NCBI RefSeq assembly: GCF_029963765.1
Contig: NZ_JALBYU010000010.1
Location: 145,777 to 209,776 of the forward strand
Length of the DNA: 64,000 nt
Origin: Pseudomonas sp. UYIF39
GTDB lineage: Bacteria > Pseudomonadota > Gammaproteobacteria > Pseudomonadales > Pseudomonadaceae
Direction of reading: 5' to 3'
The stretch's first letter is position 1, and every line of letters starts with the position of its first letter. Positions 1-10,725 of the stretch are shown piece by piece. Under the pieces are notes generated by a model. The model was not told where the DNA came from. It did not search any database and saw only the letters and a list, made by a program, of their open reading frames with translations. Both the position numbers and the translations under genes were made by a program.

Positions 1-1118
<1,118 letters not shown>

Positions 1119-1242
1119 AGTCGATCATGCATGGATACCGATGTTCTCGCGTGCCCTTGTACAAAGGGATGAACCGGACACCGAACGCTGTGTTTCGTCG
1201 CTGTATCGCCATCATTACTGTGAACGTGCCCGAGGAGAAGAC

Positions 1243-2133
1243 GTGGATTCCCGATTAAATGCTTTTCTTGAACGCGCCGATGCCGTTTTGGCCCGTATCG
1301 AACCATTGCTGCCCGCCCCTCGGCAAGCTATCGACTGGAATCATTGCCTTGCCGCGCGCTGGCAGCGCGAGGGGCGCAGCGGATTTCTGTTGCCGCTGGA
1401 AGTCAGCCTCGACATGCGTTTGTCCGACCTGATCGGTGTCGACCGGCAACTGGAGCAACTGGGGCGAAACACTCAGCAGTTCCTCGATGGCATGCCGGCC
1501 AACCACGCGTTGCTCTGGGGCTCACGCGGCACCGGTAAATCGTCGCTGGTTCGCGCCTTGCTGGCGGAGCACGCGAAGGCCGGTCTGCGGCTGATCGAGA
1601 TCGAACGCGATCACCTGGCGGACTTGCCGCGAGTGGTTGAACAGATCGCCAAGCTGCCCCAGCGTTTCGTACTGTTCTGCGATGACCTGTCGTTCGAGTC
1701 GGGCGAGGGCGATTATCGCGTGCTCAAAAGCGTGCTCGACGGCTCTCTCGAACAGGCGCCGGATAACGTTTTGCTGTACGCCACGTCCAACCGTCGCCAC
1801 CTGGTGCCGGAAAAGGAAAGCGATAACGAAAACTGGAAGCGCGTTGACGGCGAACTCCATCCCAGCGAGGCGGTGGAAGACAAGATTGCGCTGTCGGATC
1901 GTTTTGGATTGTGGCTGTCGTTCTATCCGTTTACCCAGGAGCACTTCCTCAACGTCGTCGAACACTGGATCGGTCAACTCGCCGACAAGGCGGGCCTCAA
2001 GTGGCAGCGAGACGAAGCACTGGACATCCTCGCGGTGCGCTGGGCCACGGGCCGGGGTAATCGCAACGGACGTTGCGCGTATCAATTTGCCCGCTATTGG
2101 GTCGGGCTGAAGCTGTTGGAGCACAAGGCATGA
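1243..2133 (+). CDS. DUF815-family AAA ATPase
   Basis: A 296-residue P-loop ATPase of the DUF815 family, usually an uncharacterised single-domain AAA protein. Walker A is GSRGTGKSS near residue 110, and a Walker B-like VLFCDDLSF follows. I chose the GTG at 1243 because GAGGAG lies five bases upstream (1232-1237); the frame stays open further up to 1141 but without a ribosome site. It overlaps the next gene by four bases (ATGA), so the two are probably translationally coupled. The cellular role is not known; the pairing with a methionine sulfoxide reductase is conserved-looking but its meaning is inference. Confidence 0.85.
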   Translation: MDSRLNAFLERADAVLARIEPLLPAPRQAIDWNHCLAARWQREGRSGFLLPLEVSLDMRLSDLIGVDRQLEQLGRNTQQFLDGMPANHALLWGSRGTGKSSLVRALLAEHAKAGLRLIEIERDHLADLPRVVEQIAKLPQRFVLFCDDLSFESGEGDYRVLKSVLDGSLEQAPDNVLLYATSNRRHLVPEKESDNENWKRVDGELHPSEAVEDKIALSDRFGLWLSFYPFTQEHFLNVVEHWIGQLADKAGLKWQRDEALDILAVRWATGRGNRNGRCAYQFARYWVGLKLLEHKA

Positions 2134-2612
2134 TCGATTTACAAAAGAGCGGCCAGGGCCTCGAAGGCTACGGCATGTTGTGGGCGCAATTGGAGTCATT
2201 GCTGGCGGACGAGCGGGATTTCATTGCCAACGCCGCGCAGTTCTCGGCGTTCCTCTATAACCAGCTCGATGACCTGAACTGGGCCGGGTTCTACCTCAAT
2301 CGCAACGAAGAGCTGGTGCTGGGCCCGTTTCAAGGGCAGATCGCCTGCGTGCGAATTCCATTTGGCCGGGGCGTGTGCGGCTCGGCGGCGGCCACCTTGC
2401 AGACCCAGTTGGTCGAGGACGTGCACGCGTTCCCCGGGCACATCGCTTGCGACAGTGCGTCGAACAGCGAGCTGGTCGTGCCACTGGTCAAGGACGGTCG
2501 CCTGATCGGCGTGCTGGACCTCGACAGCCCGAAACTGGCGCGTTTTACCGCTGAAGATCAGGCCGGTATCGAGCAATTGGCGGCGATTTTCCTGCGCCTG
2601 ACCGACTGCTGA
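2130..2612 (+). CDS. msrC: GAF-domain free methionine-(R)-sulfoxide reductase
   Basis: A 160-residue single GAF domain protein of the fRMsr family (YebR/MsrC), which reduces free methionine-(R)-sulfoxide in the cytoplasm. The family signature is clear: YNQLDDLNWAGFY, then three cysteines in ACVRIPFGRGVCG and HIACDSASNSE, which match the catalytic and resolving cysteine positions, and a C-terminal IGVLDLDSP. The ATG at 2130 overlaps the stop of the upstream ATPase gene, which argues for one operon. It abuts the convergent HD-GYP gene, with its stop one base before that gene's stop. Confidence 0.9.
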   Translation: MIDLQKSGQGLEGYGMLWAQLESLLADERDFIANAAQFSAFLYNQLDDLNWAGFYLNRNEELVLGPFQGQIACVRIPFGRGVCGSAAATLQTQLVEDVHAFPGHIACDSASNSELVVPLVKDGRLIGVLDLDSPKLARFTAEDQAGIEQLAAIFLRLTDC

Positions 2613-5561
2613 TCATGCCCTCAAGCCTGCCTTGACCAGCAGGCTTGTCGGATCAACCGCATCGATCTGTTGGGGATCGAGGAATCGATCGGCGTACTGC
2701 AAGTAGATTTGCGCGTTGATGAACAGCCCGAACAACTCAGAATCGATGTGGGCGTCCCGGCACATGGTGGCCATGATGCCCAGCGCTTCGCTCAACGACT
2801 TGGCTTTCTTGTAGGGGCGATCGGCGGCGGTCAGTGCTTCGAAAATATCGGCAATCGCCATCATCCGCGCCGGCAGGCTCATTTCTTCGCGCTTCAACTG
2901 TTTGGGATACCCGGTGCCGTCCATTTTCTCATGGTGGCCGCCGGCGATCTCCGCGACGTTGGTGAGGTGGCCGGGGAAGGGCAGGTGGCTGAGCATCAGA
3001 ATCGTCTGCACCATGTGGTGATTGATGATGTAACGCTCCTCGCGGGTCAGGGTGCCTCGGGCAACACTCAGGTTGTAGAGCTCGCCCCGGTTGTACTTGT
3101 AGGGCGGCACATCGAGCTTGAACCCCCAGGGATTATCCTCCGGAATCAGTTCGGCTTCGGGCCGTTCGAACAGGTGCTCGGGTTTGTCCATCAGCAACGG
3201 CTCGCTGACCGGCAGTGTCGGTGCCGGGGTCCGAGCCTGACGCCGGTTCTCTTCCCAGGAAACACCCAGCCGGTCATCCAGGGTTCGGGTCCAGGTGCGT
3301 TGAGCGATGCTGCGCAGGCGTTGCAGATCGGACTCGGCCATCGCCTCGCCGCCGAGGTTGCAGCGGGCAACGAACCCGAAATCATCATCCAGCCCCGCCA
3401 GCGTGGCGTTGCGCAGTTCGGCCAGGTGCTGCTCGTCACCGCCCAGGGCCATGGCTTGCCAATAGCTGATCCAGGCATCGCGCTTGAGCACTTCGAAGCG
3501 GGTGCGGATTTCGTGAATACGGTCGTTAAGGGTTTCCAGTTTCGTGGCTTTATCGACCACGTATTCCGGCGTGGTGACCTTGCCGCAATCGTGCAGCCAG
3601 GCGGCGATGTGCAGCGCTTCCCATTCATCTTCGGTGGGTTGATAGCCGCTGAAGGCCGGGTCCTGGCTGGCAGCGGCGGCTTGGGCGAGCATCAGGGTCA
3701 GCGCCGGTACTCGCTGACAGTGACCGCCGGTGTAGGGGCTTTTGGCGTCAATCGCCCCCGCCAGCAGTTGAATGAAGGAATCGAGCAGTTGTTTTTGTTT
3801 GGCTTGCAGACGCTGGCTTTCAATACTCACGGCGGCCGCGCCGGACACGGCTTGGAGGAACGCGATGCGGTCCGGACGAAGTTTCTCCAGATCGCTCTGG
3901 TTGCCGGTGTCGGCCAACAGCAGGATCAGCAGGCCCACGGTTTCGTTATGACGATTGTGCAGCCGAATACCGATCAGGTGAACGCGGGGACACTCCAGCG
4001 CATGCAACACCTTCTGCAAATCCCCGGCCTCTTCAAAACCAAGCGTGGTGACGACGTTGTCGGCATTCGACAGCTGTTGTAGCCATGCAGGGCTTTGCGG
4101 AGCCTGGAGTTCGTGTCCTCGAAGATCAAATGACGGCAATGCCCGTAAGGTGCCGTTGACGACCAGACCATGGGGCTCCATGCGATCGCCATCACTTTCG
4201 CGCAGGTAGATCAGACCGGCCTGGGCCTGGCCGATTTTCACGGTTTCAAACAACACCCGTTCGAGCAAGGGGGCGAAGCGGGTCTCGGCGCTCAGGCTGT
4301 CAGTGATCTGGAAAAAACTCGCCAGGGTGTCTTTCATGCGCGTCATCGACACGCTCAGTTGGTCGACTTCGAGCACGGGAGAACGACGTGAGGCCGGAAA
4401 GTTGAAGTCGAAACTGCGAACCGCATCGGCCTCCCTTACCAGCGCGCGCAGGGGTTTGACCAGAATCCGCGAGGTCAGCCAGCCCAGCGGCAGGCACAGC
4501 AACAGCGTGGCCAAGGTAATCAGCGCGCCTTGCCAGCGCATGCGGTAGGCATCGACGAGTAACTCATCTTCCGGCACCAGCAGCGCCAGTTGCAGTCCCT
4601 GGGGGCCACCTTCCTGCATGCTGCTGCGGGCAACGATCCATTGACGACCGGCGACATCCAGGCGATTACCTGCGGGGGGATTGTTGATAAATGCGCCGAG
4701 GCTGGGGCTCAGGTCGGCGGCTTTGATCAGGCGAGCAGTCTGATCGTCGATGATCAGTTTGCTGCTGTCGGGATACGCGATGGCATTCCCTTCAGCATCG
4801 AACAGCACGATTTCGGTACTCGGGGTCACGACATGTTTGGCCAGGGTGGCGGAGAGTTCCGCCAGGGTCAGGTCGGCACCCATGACGGCCTGTTCGCCAC
4901 TGCGCCGGGCCAGGGTGGTGCCGACATTGTGGGTGGAGAAAAAGATGTAGGGTTCGGTAGTGATCAGATCGCTGTCGCTACTGGCGTTGGCATACCAGGC
5001 GCGGGTTCGCGGATCGTAGGTTTCGTCGGGGTTGTCCTGGCGGCTGATGAGGGCCAGATATTGATCGAAAAACAATGATTGGGAGCGGACCTGACCGCTG
5101 TTGCCTGTTCGCTCAATGCTCCACACCTGATAAGCCGCAGTATCCGGTGCCTTGAGGAGCGTTTTCAGGTCGGGGGTTCGCAAGGGCCGAACCATGAAGA
5201 AATCGCCGTTGCCATAGCCCAGATACAACGAGGCCAGGTCGGGGTTGTCCTTGAGCGACTGGCTGAAGGGTTTGAGTAGTGCCAGGCGTTGCTCCAGGTC
5301 AGGTGCCTGGGTCGCCGGGTATTCAGCCAGCAGGGTCAGCAGATGGCGAATCGGCTCATAGGTAGCGTGCAGGTCGAGACGGACGTCCTGCTCGATACGG
5401 TTGAAGAGCTTTTCACTGCTGGAAAGAATGATCTGCGTGGTTTGCCGGTAGTTGAAAACGCCCAGCACTACGCCAGTCAGCAACAGCAGGAGAGTGAACA
5501 TCACGCTGATATGGACGTCCAGGGGAAACCGCCGTTGATCCGGGCGCAGTGGGCTGGGCAT
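2613..5561 (-). CDS. HD-GYP phosphodiesterase with dCache, HAMP and GAF domains
   Basis: A 982-residue inner-membrane protein predicted to hydrolyse c-di-GMP. Order: membrane segment near residue 20-40, periplasmic double-Cache region to about 335, second membrane segment near 345-365, HAMP, a GAF-like region (about 420-585), then the HD-GYP domain. The HD pair is in AAWLHDCGK (about 657) and the second half carries GGHHEKMDGTGYP (about 874-886), followed by the usual ADIFEALTAADRPYKK. The two halves are about 220 residues apart, much more than in canonical HD-GYP domains, so there is a large insertion. I chose ATG 5561 since GGAGAG precedes it by seven bases; the frame is open to a GTG at 5588. 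Confidence 0.88.
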   Translation of the reverse strand: MPSPLRPDQRRFPLDVHISVMFTLLLLLTGVVLGVFNYRQTTQIILSSSEKLFNRIEQDVRLDLHATYEPIRHLLTLLAEYPATQAPDLEQRLALLKPFSQSLKDNPDLASLYLGYGNGDFFMVRPLRTPDLKTLLKAPDTAAYQVWSIERTGNSGQVRSQSLFFDQYLALISRQDNPDETYDPRTRAWYANASSDSDLITTEPYIFFSTHNVGTTLARRSGEQAVMGADLTLAELSATLAKHVVTPSTEIVLFDAEGNAIAYPDSSKLIIDDQTARLIKAADLSPSLGAFINNPPAGNRLDVAGRQWIVARSSMQEGGPQGLQLALLVPEDELLVDAYRMRWQGALITLATLLLCLPLGWLTSRILVKPLRALVREADAVRSFDFNFPASRRSPVLEVDQLSVSMTRMKDTLASFFQITDSLSAETRFAPLLERVLFETVKIGQAQAGLIYLRESDGDRMEPHGLVVNGTLRALPSFDLRGHELQAPQSPAWLQQLSNADNVVTTLGFEEAGDLQKVLHALECPRVHLIGIRLHNRHNETVGLLILLLADTGNQSDLEKLRPDRIAFLQAVSGAAAVSIESQRLQAKQKQLLDSFIQLLAGAIDAKSPYTGGHCQRVPALTLMLAQAAAASQDPAFSGYQPTEDEWEALHIAAWLHDCGKVTTPEYVVDKATKLETLNDRIHEIRTRFEVLKRDAWISYWQAMALGGDEQHLAELRNATLAGLDDDFGFVARCNLGGEAMAESDLQRLRSIAQRTWTRTLDDRLGVSWEENRRQARTPAPTLPVSEPLLMDKPEHLFERPEAELIPEDNPWGFKLDVPPYKYNRGELYNLSVARGTLTREERYIINHHMVQTILMLSHLPFPGHLTNVAEIAGGHHEKMDGTGYPKQLKREEMSLPARMMAIADIFEALTAADRPYKKAKSLSEALGIMATMCRDAHIDSELFGLFINAQIYLQYADRFLDPQQIDAVDPTSLLVKAGLRA

Positions 5562-5610
5562 TGCAGGTCTCTCCATGATGGTTAACACACTGCTCAGCGT
5601 CCAAGCATAG

Positions 5611-8600
5611 TTAAGGCTCTGTCATTCTGCTTTTGTCGTTTTGGCCGATCTGTTGCTGCAATGCTTGCTCCAATTCGAGCATGGCGCGCTCTATAGCCTT
5701 GCTGCAATCGGCCACTTCGTCGCGATGGAATGCCTCATTGCAGGCCTTTTCCAGCGCCTCGCAGCTGTCGATTACCCGGGACGCCTGGACGATTCGGGCG
5801 GCGCCCTTGATTTTGTGGGCGACGTCGAGAAATGGCTGAGGTTCTTTGGAGGGGGACAGCGCCAGCAGTTCTTGTCGGTCCAGACGGTTGCTGTTCAACA
5901 GTTCGGTCAACAGTCGCTGGTCCAATACCGGATCGCCACCGGTCAAAAGACGCAGTCCTTGCAGGCTGAACGCGGGATCGCGGACGGTTGGTCTGATACC
6001 TTCAAACCACTGACTCAAGGCTGTCAGGGTAAGCGGCTTGAACAGGCAGTCGTCCATCCCGGCTTGTTTGCAGCGTTGTATTTCTTCCGGTTGTGCGTTG
6101 GCGGTAAAACCCAGCACGGTACAGGGCGGGCGATGCGTTTTTTGTTCTTGTCGGCGAATGGCGCGGGCCAGTTCGTATCCGTTCATGATCGGCATGTTGC
6201 AATCGACAATCACCAGATCGAACGGCTCGGATTCCCATGCCTGAAGTCCCGCCTGGCCATCCGGCGCGACGCTGAATCGGTGGCCCAGAAACTCCAGTTG
6301 CTGGCACATGAGCAAGCGATTGGCGGGGTGATCGTCGACCACCAGAATGTTCAAGGAGATAGTCGTGGTGGAGATGTTGGCTTCAGCGCTCTCTGCCACC
6401 CGTTCGAGTGGCAGTGTTGCCAGGTGCAACGACACCTCGACTTGAGTGCCGAAACCCGGCTGGCTGCTCAATTGCAGGCTGCCACCCATCATTTCGCACA
6501 GGTTGCGGGTGATCACCAGTCCAAGTCCCGCACCGCCTCTGGCTGACTGCCCTGAGTGATCGGCCTGAGCAAAAGGTTCGAACAACCGCCGCTGATCCTG
6601 TTCACTGATCCCTATGCCGCTGTCGTGAACCTGCAACAGCATCCGGACCCGCTCAGGCTCGGCGGTTGGGTGCAGGTCGACGATGATCCTGATTTGGCCG
6701 TGCTCCGTAAACTTGATGGCGTTGCTCACCAGGTTGGACAACACCTGTTTGAAGCGCATCGGGTCCAACAGGACATCAAAACCCTGATTGGCAGGGCGAA
6801 ATTCCAGCAGTAGCCGGAGACTTTTCTGGCGCGCCAGTCCATCGAAGACCCGCACCACTGAGGCCACGATTTCACTTGGGTTGACCCGTTCAGGGCTCAG
6901 GCTCAAGCGCCCGGATTCAATCCGGGCAATGTCGAGAATGTCCCCTATCAGCTCCAGCAGGTCCTTCGCCGAGTTGTACGCCACATCGATCGCCGGGCGA
7001 TCCGGGTGCTTATGATCGATGCGCTTCAGCGTCAGTTCGAGCATGCCGATGACCGCATTCATCGGGGTGCGGATCTCATGGCTCATGGTCGCCAGAAAAG
7101 TGGTTTTGGCTCGGTTGGCTTCATCGGCACGCTCTTTGGCATAGCGCAGATCATCGAACAGTTGCCGCCGTTCGCTGATGTCGATCCAGCCGCCAATGAT
7201 GCCTTGTACTTCACCGCTCGAATCACGATAGGGAAGAATCCAGTGGTAAATCGTCAGCCTGCGGTCGCCGATGTGCAGCGCGCGATCGAGAATCAGCGGT
7301 ATCCCCTCGGCTACGACGCGCTGGTAATCGGCCTGATATTCCCGGGCTTCGAACGCATTGCTCATGTTGCCTTGCATGACGCCTTTGCCGATGACGTCTT
7401 CACGTCGCGCGCAGAAGGCTTCCAAGTAACTGTCGTTGCAGCTTTGCAGCAGCCCCTGGCGATCGCGCACGTAGATGGGATGAGGTGTCCCGTTGACCAG
7501 TGATCGCATGAATTCGAGTTGATCGTTCAATGCACGCTCGGCTGCCTGACGCTGCTTTATCTGACGACGCATGTAAGCGTTCCAGGCGACGGAAATCAGC
7601 AGCAGCACCCCGGCACCGATGACGATTTGGTAGAACAGTCGGTGATAGTTGCGCCAGGTACTTTGCGAGGACGCTGAATAGCCGCGCCAGCGGCTGTTGA
7701 TGATGCCCAGTTCTTCCGGAGCAATGCTCAGCAGTGCCTTGTTGAGGATGGCGTTCAGTTCTTTGGCATCCCGGCCTGTGGCCAGGGAGAACGCGGCCTG
7801 TTGGGTTCCGATGGTGGTGCTGATTTGAAGGGTGTGCTCGAAGAGCTGCGATGAGATGAAGTAGTTGGCAATCACCAGTGAATTCACCGCACCTTCTGCC
7901 TTGCCCTCGGCCAGCAACTCCACGGCGCTGAACGTATCCGGGGTTTCAATCAGCCTGATCCGCGGGAACTCGCTGCGCAGGTATTCCACCAGGGGATTGC
8001 CTTGGGCAATTGCCAGGCGTTTGTCCTGCATCTGCGTAAGGCTTGTCGGGCTGTCGGCGGCTTTGCGGGTCAACAGGACAAAGGAGTTTTGCAGATAGGG
8101 GCGGGTGAAGTTCAGCGTCTTTTCACGTTGGGCGCTGGGGAGCAGGGCGGCGATCAAGTCGGCCTTATTGTCCCTGATCTGCTCGATCATCTCGTCATCA
8201 CTGCGGCTGCGACGGACGTCGAAGCGCAAACCGGTGCGCAATCTGATCAGCTCGAGCAAGTCCGCGGTAACCCCACGAAAGCTTCCATCACTGTCGAAAA
8301 ACGTCAGTGGCGCAAAAGCCTCATTGACCACCACACGCACTACCGGGTGTTGCGCCAGCCAGCGCTCCTCGTTGTCGGTGAGTTGCAGTTTTTGATCGGT
8401 GAGAAGCACGTCACTGCCGGCACTCCAACGCTTGGCAATGTTGTCTCGTTCGCTGGTGGGGATGGCCAGGAGCATTGCGTTGATGATCCCGAGCAGGTGC
8501 GGGTTGTCCTTGTGCACGGCAACGCTGAAACCGTGTGCTTCGTGTTTGCCGAAGTTGGCCATGCGGATGTTGTTCAGATACCCCTTGTTGATCATGTAAT

Positions 8601-9267
8601 GGGTAGAAATGGTGTCACCCAGAAAAACGTCAGCCTGGTCGAAGGCAACGGCATTGATCGCATTCTGGTAGGACGGAAAGGACGTGATGATCGCCCCCGG
8701 ATACATTGCCTTGACCTCCGCCAGCGGCAAATAGTGATACACCATGCTCAACCGCAGACCGGCCAGGCCATTGGTCAAGGATCTGGTTTCACCTTCGCGT
8801 GTCACCAGAACCGGCTGATCTACGGCGTAGGGAGTGGAAAGTACGATGTCAGCGTTGTGGGCTTCGAATCCATTGGCGGTCCCCAGCAAATCGATCTCGC
8901 CGCTTTCGAGTGCCTCGATCGCGGCCTCCCGGGACGCAAAGCGCAGAACCTTGATTGGCAAACCGGTTGTTTTGCCAAGGATACCTGCGTAATCGGCGGT
9001 AAAACCTTCGTAGTCGTGACCACTGATGGTCAGGTCGAACGGGGGGTAGTCCGGGGCGGACGTGCCAAGGATGAGTTCCCGTTTATTCTCAATCCATTGT
9101 CGTTGCGATTTATCCAGTTGGACTTCCTGGTGTCCGGCCATTGAGCGACTCATCAGGGTGTAGTTCTCACTGACGGTCTGCGCAGCGGCCACTGAGGCGG
9201 TCAGGCATAAACCTGCGGCCATGAGTGTCAGATAATCCTTTATACGACTGGGCATCCTGTTTCTCAC
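5611..9267 (-). CDS. BvgS/EvgS-like hybrid sensor kinase with two periplasmic SBP domains
   Basis: A 1218-residue phosphorelay kinase. A signal sequence (to about residue 29, ending VAAAQ) is followed by two tandem SBP_bac_3 (Venus-flytrap) domains, roughly 50-300 and 305-550, one membrane helix (IVIGAGVLLLISVAWNAYM), a PAS domain, HisKA with TMSHEIRTPMNA, an HATPase with GGAGLGLVI, a receiver with the Asp in LVIVDCNMPIMNG, and a C-terminal Hpt with AHKIKGAA. This is the BvgS/EvgS architecture; the ligand is unknown. It begins with GTG at 9267, overlapping the stop of the response regulator gene, so the pair is coupled. An in-frame ATG at 9255 is an alternative start. Confidence 0.93.
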   Translation of the reverse strand: MRNRMPSRIKDYLTLMAAGLCLTASVAAAQTVSENYTLMSRSMAGHQEVQLDKSQRQWIENKRELILGTSAPDYPPFDLTISGHDYEGFTADYAGILGKTTGLPIKVLRFASREAAIEALESGEIDLLGTANGFEAHNADIVLSTPYAVDQPVLVTREGETRSLTNGLAGLRLSMVYHYLPLAEVKAMYPGAIITSFPSYQNAINAVAFDQADVFLGDTISTHYMINKGYLNNIRMANFGKHEAHGFSVAVHKDNPHLLGIINAMLLAIPTSERDNIAKRWSAGSDVLLTDQKLQLTDNEERWLAQHPVVRVVVNEAFAPLTFFDSDGSFRGVTADLLELIRLRTGLRFDVRRSRSDDEMIEQIRDNKADLIAALLPSAQREKTLNFTRPYLQNSFVLLTRKAADSPTSLTQMQDKRLAIAQGNPLVEYLRSEFPRIRLIETPDTFSAVELLAEGKAEGAVNSLVIANYFISSQLFEHTLQISTTIGTQQAAFSLATGRDAKELNAILNKALLSIAPEELGIINSRWRGYSASSQSTWRNYHRLFYQIVIGAGVLLLISVAWNAYMRRQIKQRQAAERALNDQLEFMRSLVNGTPHPIYVRDRQGLLQSCNDSYLEAFCARREDVIGKGVMQGNMSNAFEAREYQADYQRVVAEGIPLILDRALHIGDRRLTIYHWILPYRDSSGEVQGIIGGWIDISERRQLFDDLRYAKERADEANRAKTTFLATMSHEIRTPMNAVIGMLELTLKRIDHKHPDRPAIDVAYNSAKDLLELIGDILDIARIESGRLSLSPERVNPSEIVASVVRVFDGLARQKSLRLLLEFRPANQGFDVLLDPMRFKQVLSNLVSNAIKFTEHGQIRIIVDLHPTAEPERVRMLLQVHDSGIGISEQDQRRLFEPFAQADHSGQSARGGAGLGLVITRNLCEMMGGSLQLSSQPGFGTQVEVSLHLATLPLERVAESAEANISTTTISLNILVVDDHPANRLLMCQQLEFLGHRFSVAPDGQAGLQAWESEPFDLVIVDCNMPIMNGYELARAIRRQEQKTHRPPCTVLGFTANAQPEEIQRCKQAGMDDCLFKPLTLTALSQWFEGIRPTVRDPAFSLQGLRLLTGGDPVLDQRLLTELLNSNRLDRQELLALSPSKEPQPFLDVAHKIKGAARIVQASRVIDSCEALEKACNEAFHRDEVADCSKAIERAMLELEQALQQQIGQNDKSRMTEP

Positions 9268-9890
9268 ACTAACGCGTTACGTTTTGCCATATCGATGAGT
9301 TCAACCAGGGATTTGGCTTTGAGTTTCTGCATGAGGCGTTTTTTATAAGTGCTGACAGTCTTGTTGCTCAGAAACATACCTTTGGCAATTTCCTTGTTGG
9401 TGCGGCCTTGGGCAAATAGTTGCAGTACCATCAGTTCCCGGTCATTGACTGACTTGAACAGTTCCAAGTCGGCGAAACGTGCGTCATCACAGCGAACAGG
9501 ATTCAAGGCCTGACTTGGGAAATAGTTGTAACCTGACAATACGGCCTTTATAGCACTGACCAGTTCACTCAGGTCTTCCTGTTTACACACATATCCCGAT
9601 GCGCCGGATTGCATGCAGCGAATACCGAAAAGTGTCGGGCACTGTGCTGTTAATACCAATGTTTTCAGGCGGGTACTCATTGCGTTGAAACGGGCAAGAA
9701 CTTCCAGCCCATCCAGTTTGGGAATGCTGATGTCGAGAATGACCAGATCAGGCATGCATTCGCGAACCATCTGCATGGCGTCGACCCCATTATCAGTTTC
9801 GCCGACGACTTTGTAACCTTCATGTTCAAGCAGCATTCTGACGGCAAGGCGGATGACCGGGTGATCGTCGACAATAAAAACGGAGTTCAT
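9264..9890 (-). CDS. LuxR-type response regulator, BvgA/EvgA-like
   Basis: A 208-residue response regulator: receiver domain first (FIVDDHPV acidic pocket, phospho-Asp in LVILDISIPKLDG, Lys in YVCKQED) and a C-terminal LuxR helix-turn-helix (FAQGRTNKEIAKGMFLSNKTVSTYKKRLMQKL). It lies immediately upstream of the BvgS-like kinase gene with a four-base overlap and is the obvious phosphorelay partner. I chose ATG 9890 because the alignable receiver begins with MNSVFIVDD there; the frame runs open a further 36 bases. Its promoter should lie in the AT-rich stretch 9891-10151. Target genes cannot be told from the sequence. Confidence 0.92.
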   Translation of the reverse strand: MNSVFIVDDHPVIRLAVRMLLEHEGYKVVGETDNGVDAMQMVRECMPDLVILDISIPKLDGLEVLARFNAMSTRLKTLVLTAQCPTLFGIRCMQSGASGYVCKQEDLSELVSAIKAVLSGYNYFPSQALNPVRCDDARFADLELFKSVNDRELMVLQLFAQGRTNKEIAKGMFLSNKTVSTYKKRLMQKLKAKSLVELIDMAKRNALV

Positions 9891-10151
9891 AATCAAATCC
9901 CATACGAGCTCAAATAAAGCGCGCACCTTAGCTCAGATAGTTGAGGCGACGCATGAACTCACGGACCTGCAGCGGCAATATAGGAATAATCCTACAGCTG
10001 AATAAGAACGGGACTACGTATCAACTAGGTTTTTTATGAAGAAGGGTGAAGATTGTTGATGGTTAGTCGAGAGGTCGAAAGTATTTAATTGTAAGTTGTA
10101 AGTTGTGAGTTGTGTTCAGGCTGTTTTTTTTAGTGTGTTTGGTGTGGGTTT
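9891..10151. other. AT-rich intergenic region with short direct repeats
   Basis: No gene is seen here. This 261-base spacer between the lone receiver gene and the BvgA-like gene is much richer in A and T than its surroundings. It holds tandem heptamers near 10090-10112 (TAAGTTG, TAAGTTG, TGAGTTG) and a run of eight T about 10130. It should carry the promoter of the minus-strand regulator/kinase operon, but no convincing -35/-10 pair was identified. Confidence 0.5.
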
Positions 10152-10556
10152 TTACAATGAGGCCAAGGTCAATAGGTTTCTAAATTCGGATTGTTTCAGC
10201 GGTTTGATCAAGTACCCTAATAATGGCAGTCCGTGTTCGTTGGCCTTTTTTTCAAGTTCATCCAGTTCGGCGGATGTCAGACTACTTAACAGTATTGCCT
10301 GTCTAATCATCCCCCGGTGGCTGGCGAATTCGACCAGATCAAGCCCGCAGAGATCGGGCAGACATTGATCGCACAAAAGAATATCAAACGGTTGCGCAGC
10401 CTTGAGCATTTGTTTCAAGGCGCCATCGGCACTGTCGGTGGTGGTCAGTTGGGTGAAACCGTAACTCTCAAGCAGGTATTGAGTCGCCCGGAGTTGGAAG
10501 GGATGATCTTCCACCAGCAAGATGCGCAGATCGTCTTTGAACATAGGAGTATTCAC
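10152..10556 (-). CDS. Stand-alone receiver-domain protein
   Basis: A 134-residue single receiver domain without an output domain. The acidic pocket is LLVEDHPF, the phospho-Asp lies in ILLCDQCLPDLCG, and the conserved Lys is in YLIKPLKQ, so it should be phosphorylatable. It starts with GTG at 10556 (AGAAG just upstream); an ATG four codons in is the alternative. It is encoded 260 bases upstream of the BvgA/BvgS-like pair on the same strand and could compete for, or pass on, phosphate in that relay. That link is inference from position only. Confidence 0.85.
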   Translation of the reverse strand: MNTPMFKDDLRILLVEDHPFQLRATQYLLESYGFTQLTTTDSADGALKQMLKAAQPFDILLCDQCLPDLCGLDLVEFASHRGMIRQAILLSSLTSAELDELEKKANEHGLPLLGYLIKPLKQSEFRNLLTLASL

Positions 10557-10688
10557 GCTTCTTCTGTCGAACTGAAGGAAGCGAGATTATTTCGCGAGGT
10601 TACCGAATAATCGATCAGTTAGCTCAGCGCATGTTGTAGGGGGATTCGGCGAACGTTGAGTGCACTTGGGTTTTGAGAGGCAAATCAA

Positions 10689-10707
10689 CCATTGCAGGCG
10701 GCAATGG
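10689..10707 (-). terminator. Possible weak terminator downstream of dgt
   Basis: A perfect seven-base inverted repeat (CCATTGC/GCAATGG, five-base loop) lies 19 bases after the dgt stop. On the minus strand it is followed by TTGATTT, a poor U-tract, so termination would be weak. Confidence 0.35.
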
Positions 10708-10725
10708 CTGATCACCCAGGTTTCA

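Noticed and set aside
2670..4082. A 470-codon open frame opposite the HD-GYP gene
   Set aside because: Antisense to the HD-GYP domain with intact motifs; no support as a gene.
8002..9144. A 380-codon open frame opposite the BvgS-like kinase
   Set aside because: Antisense to the flytrap domains; no motif.
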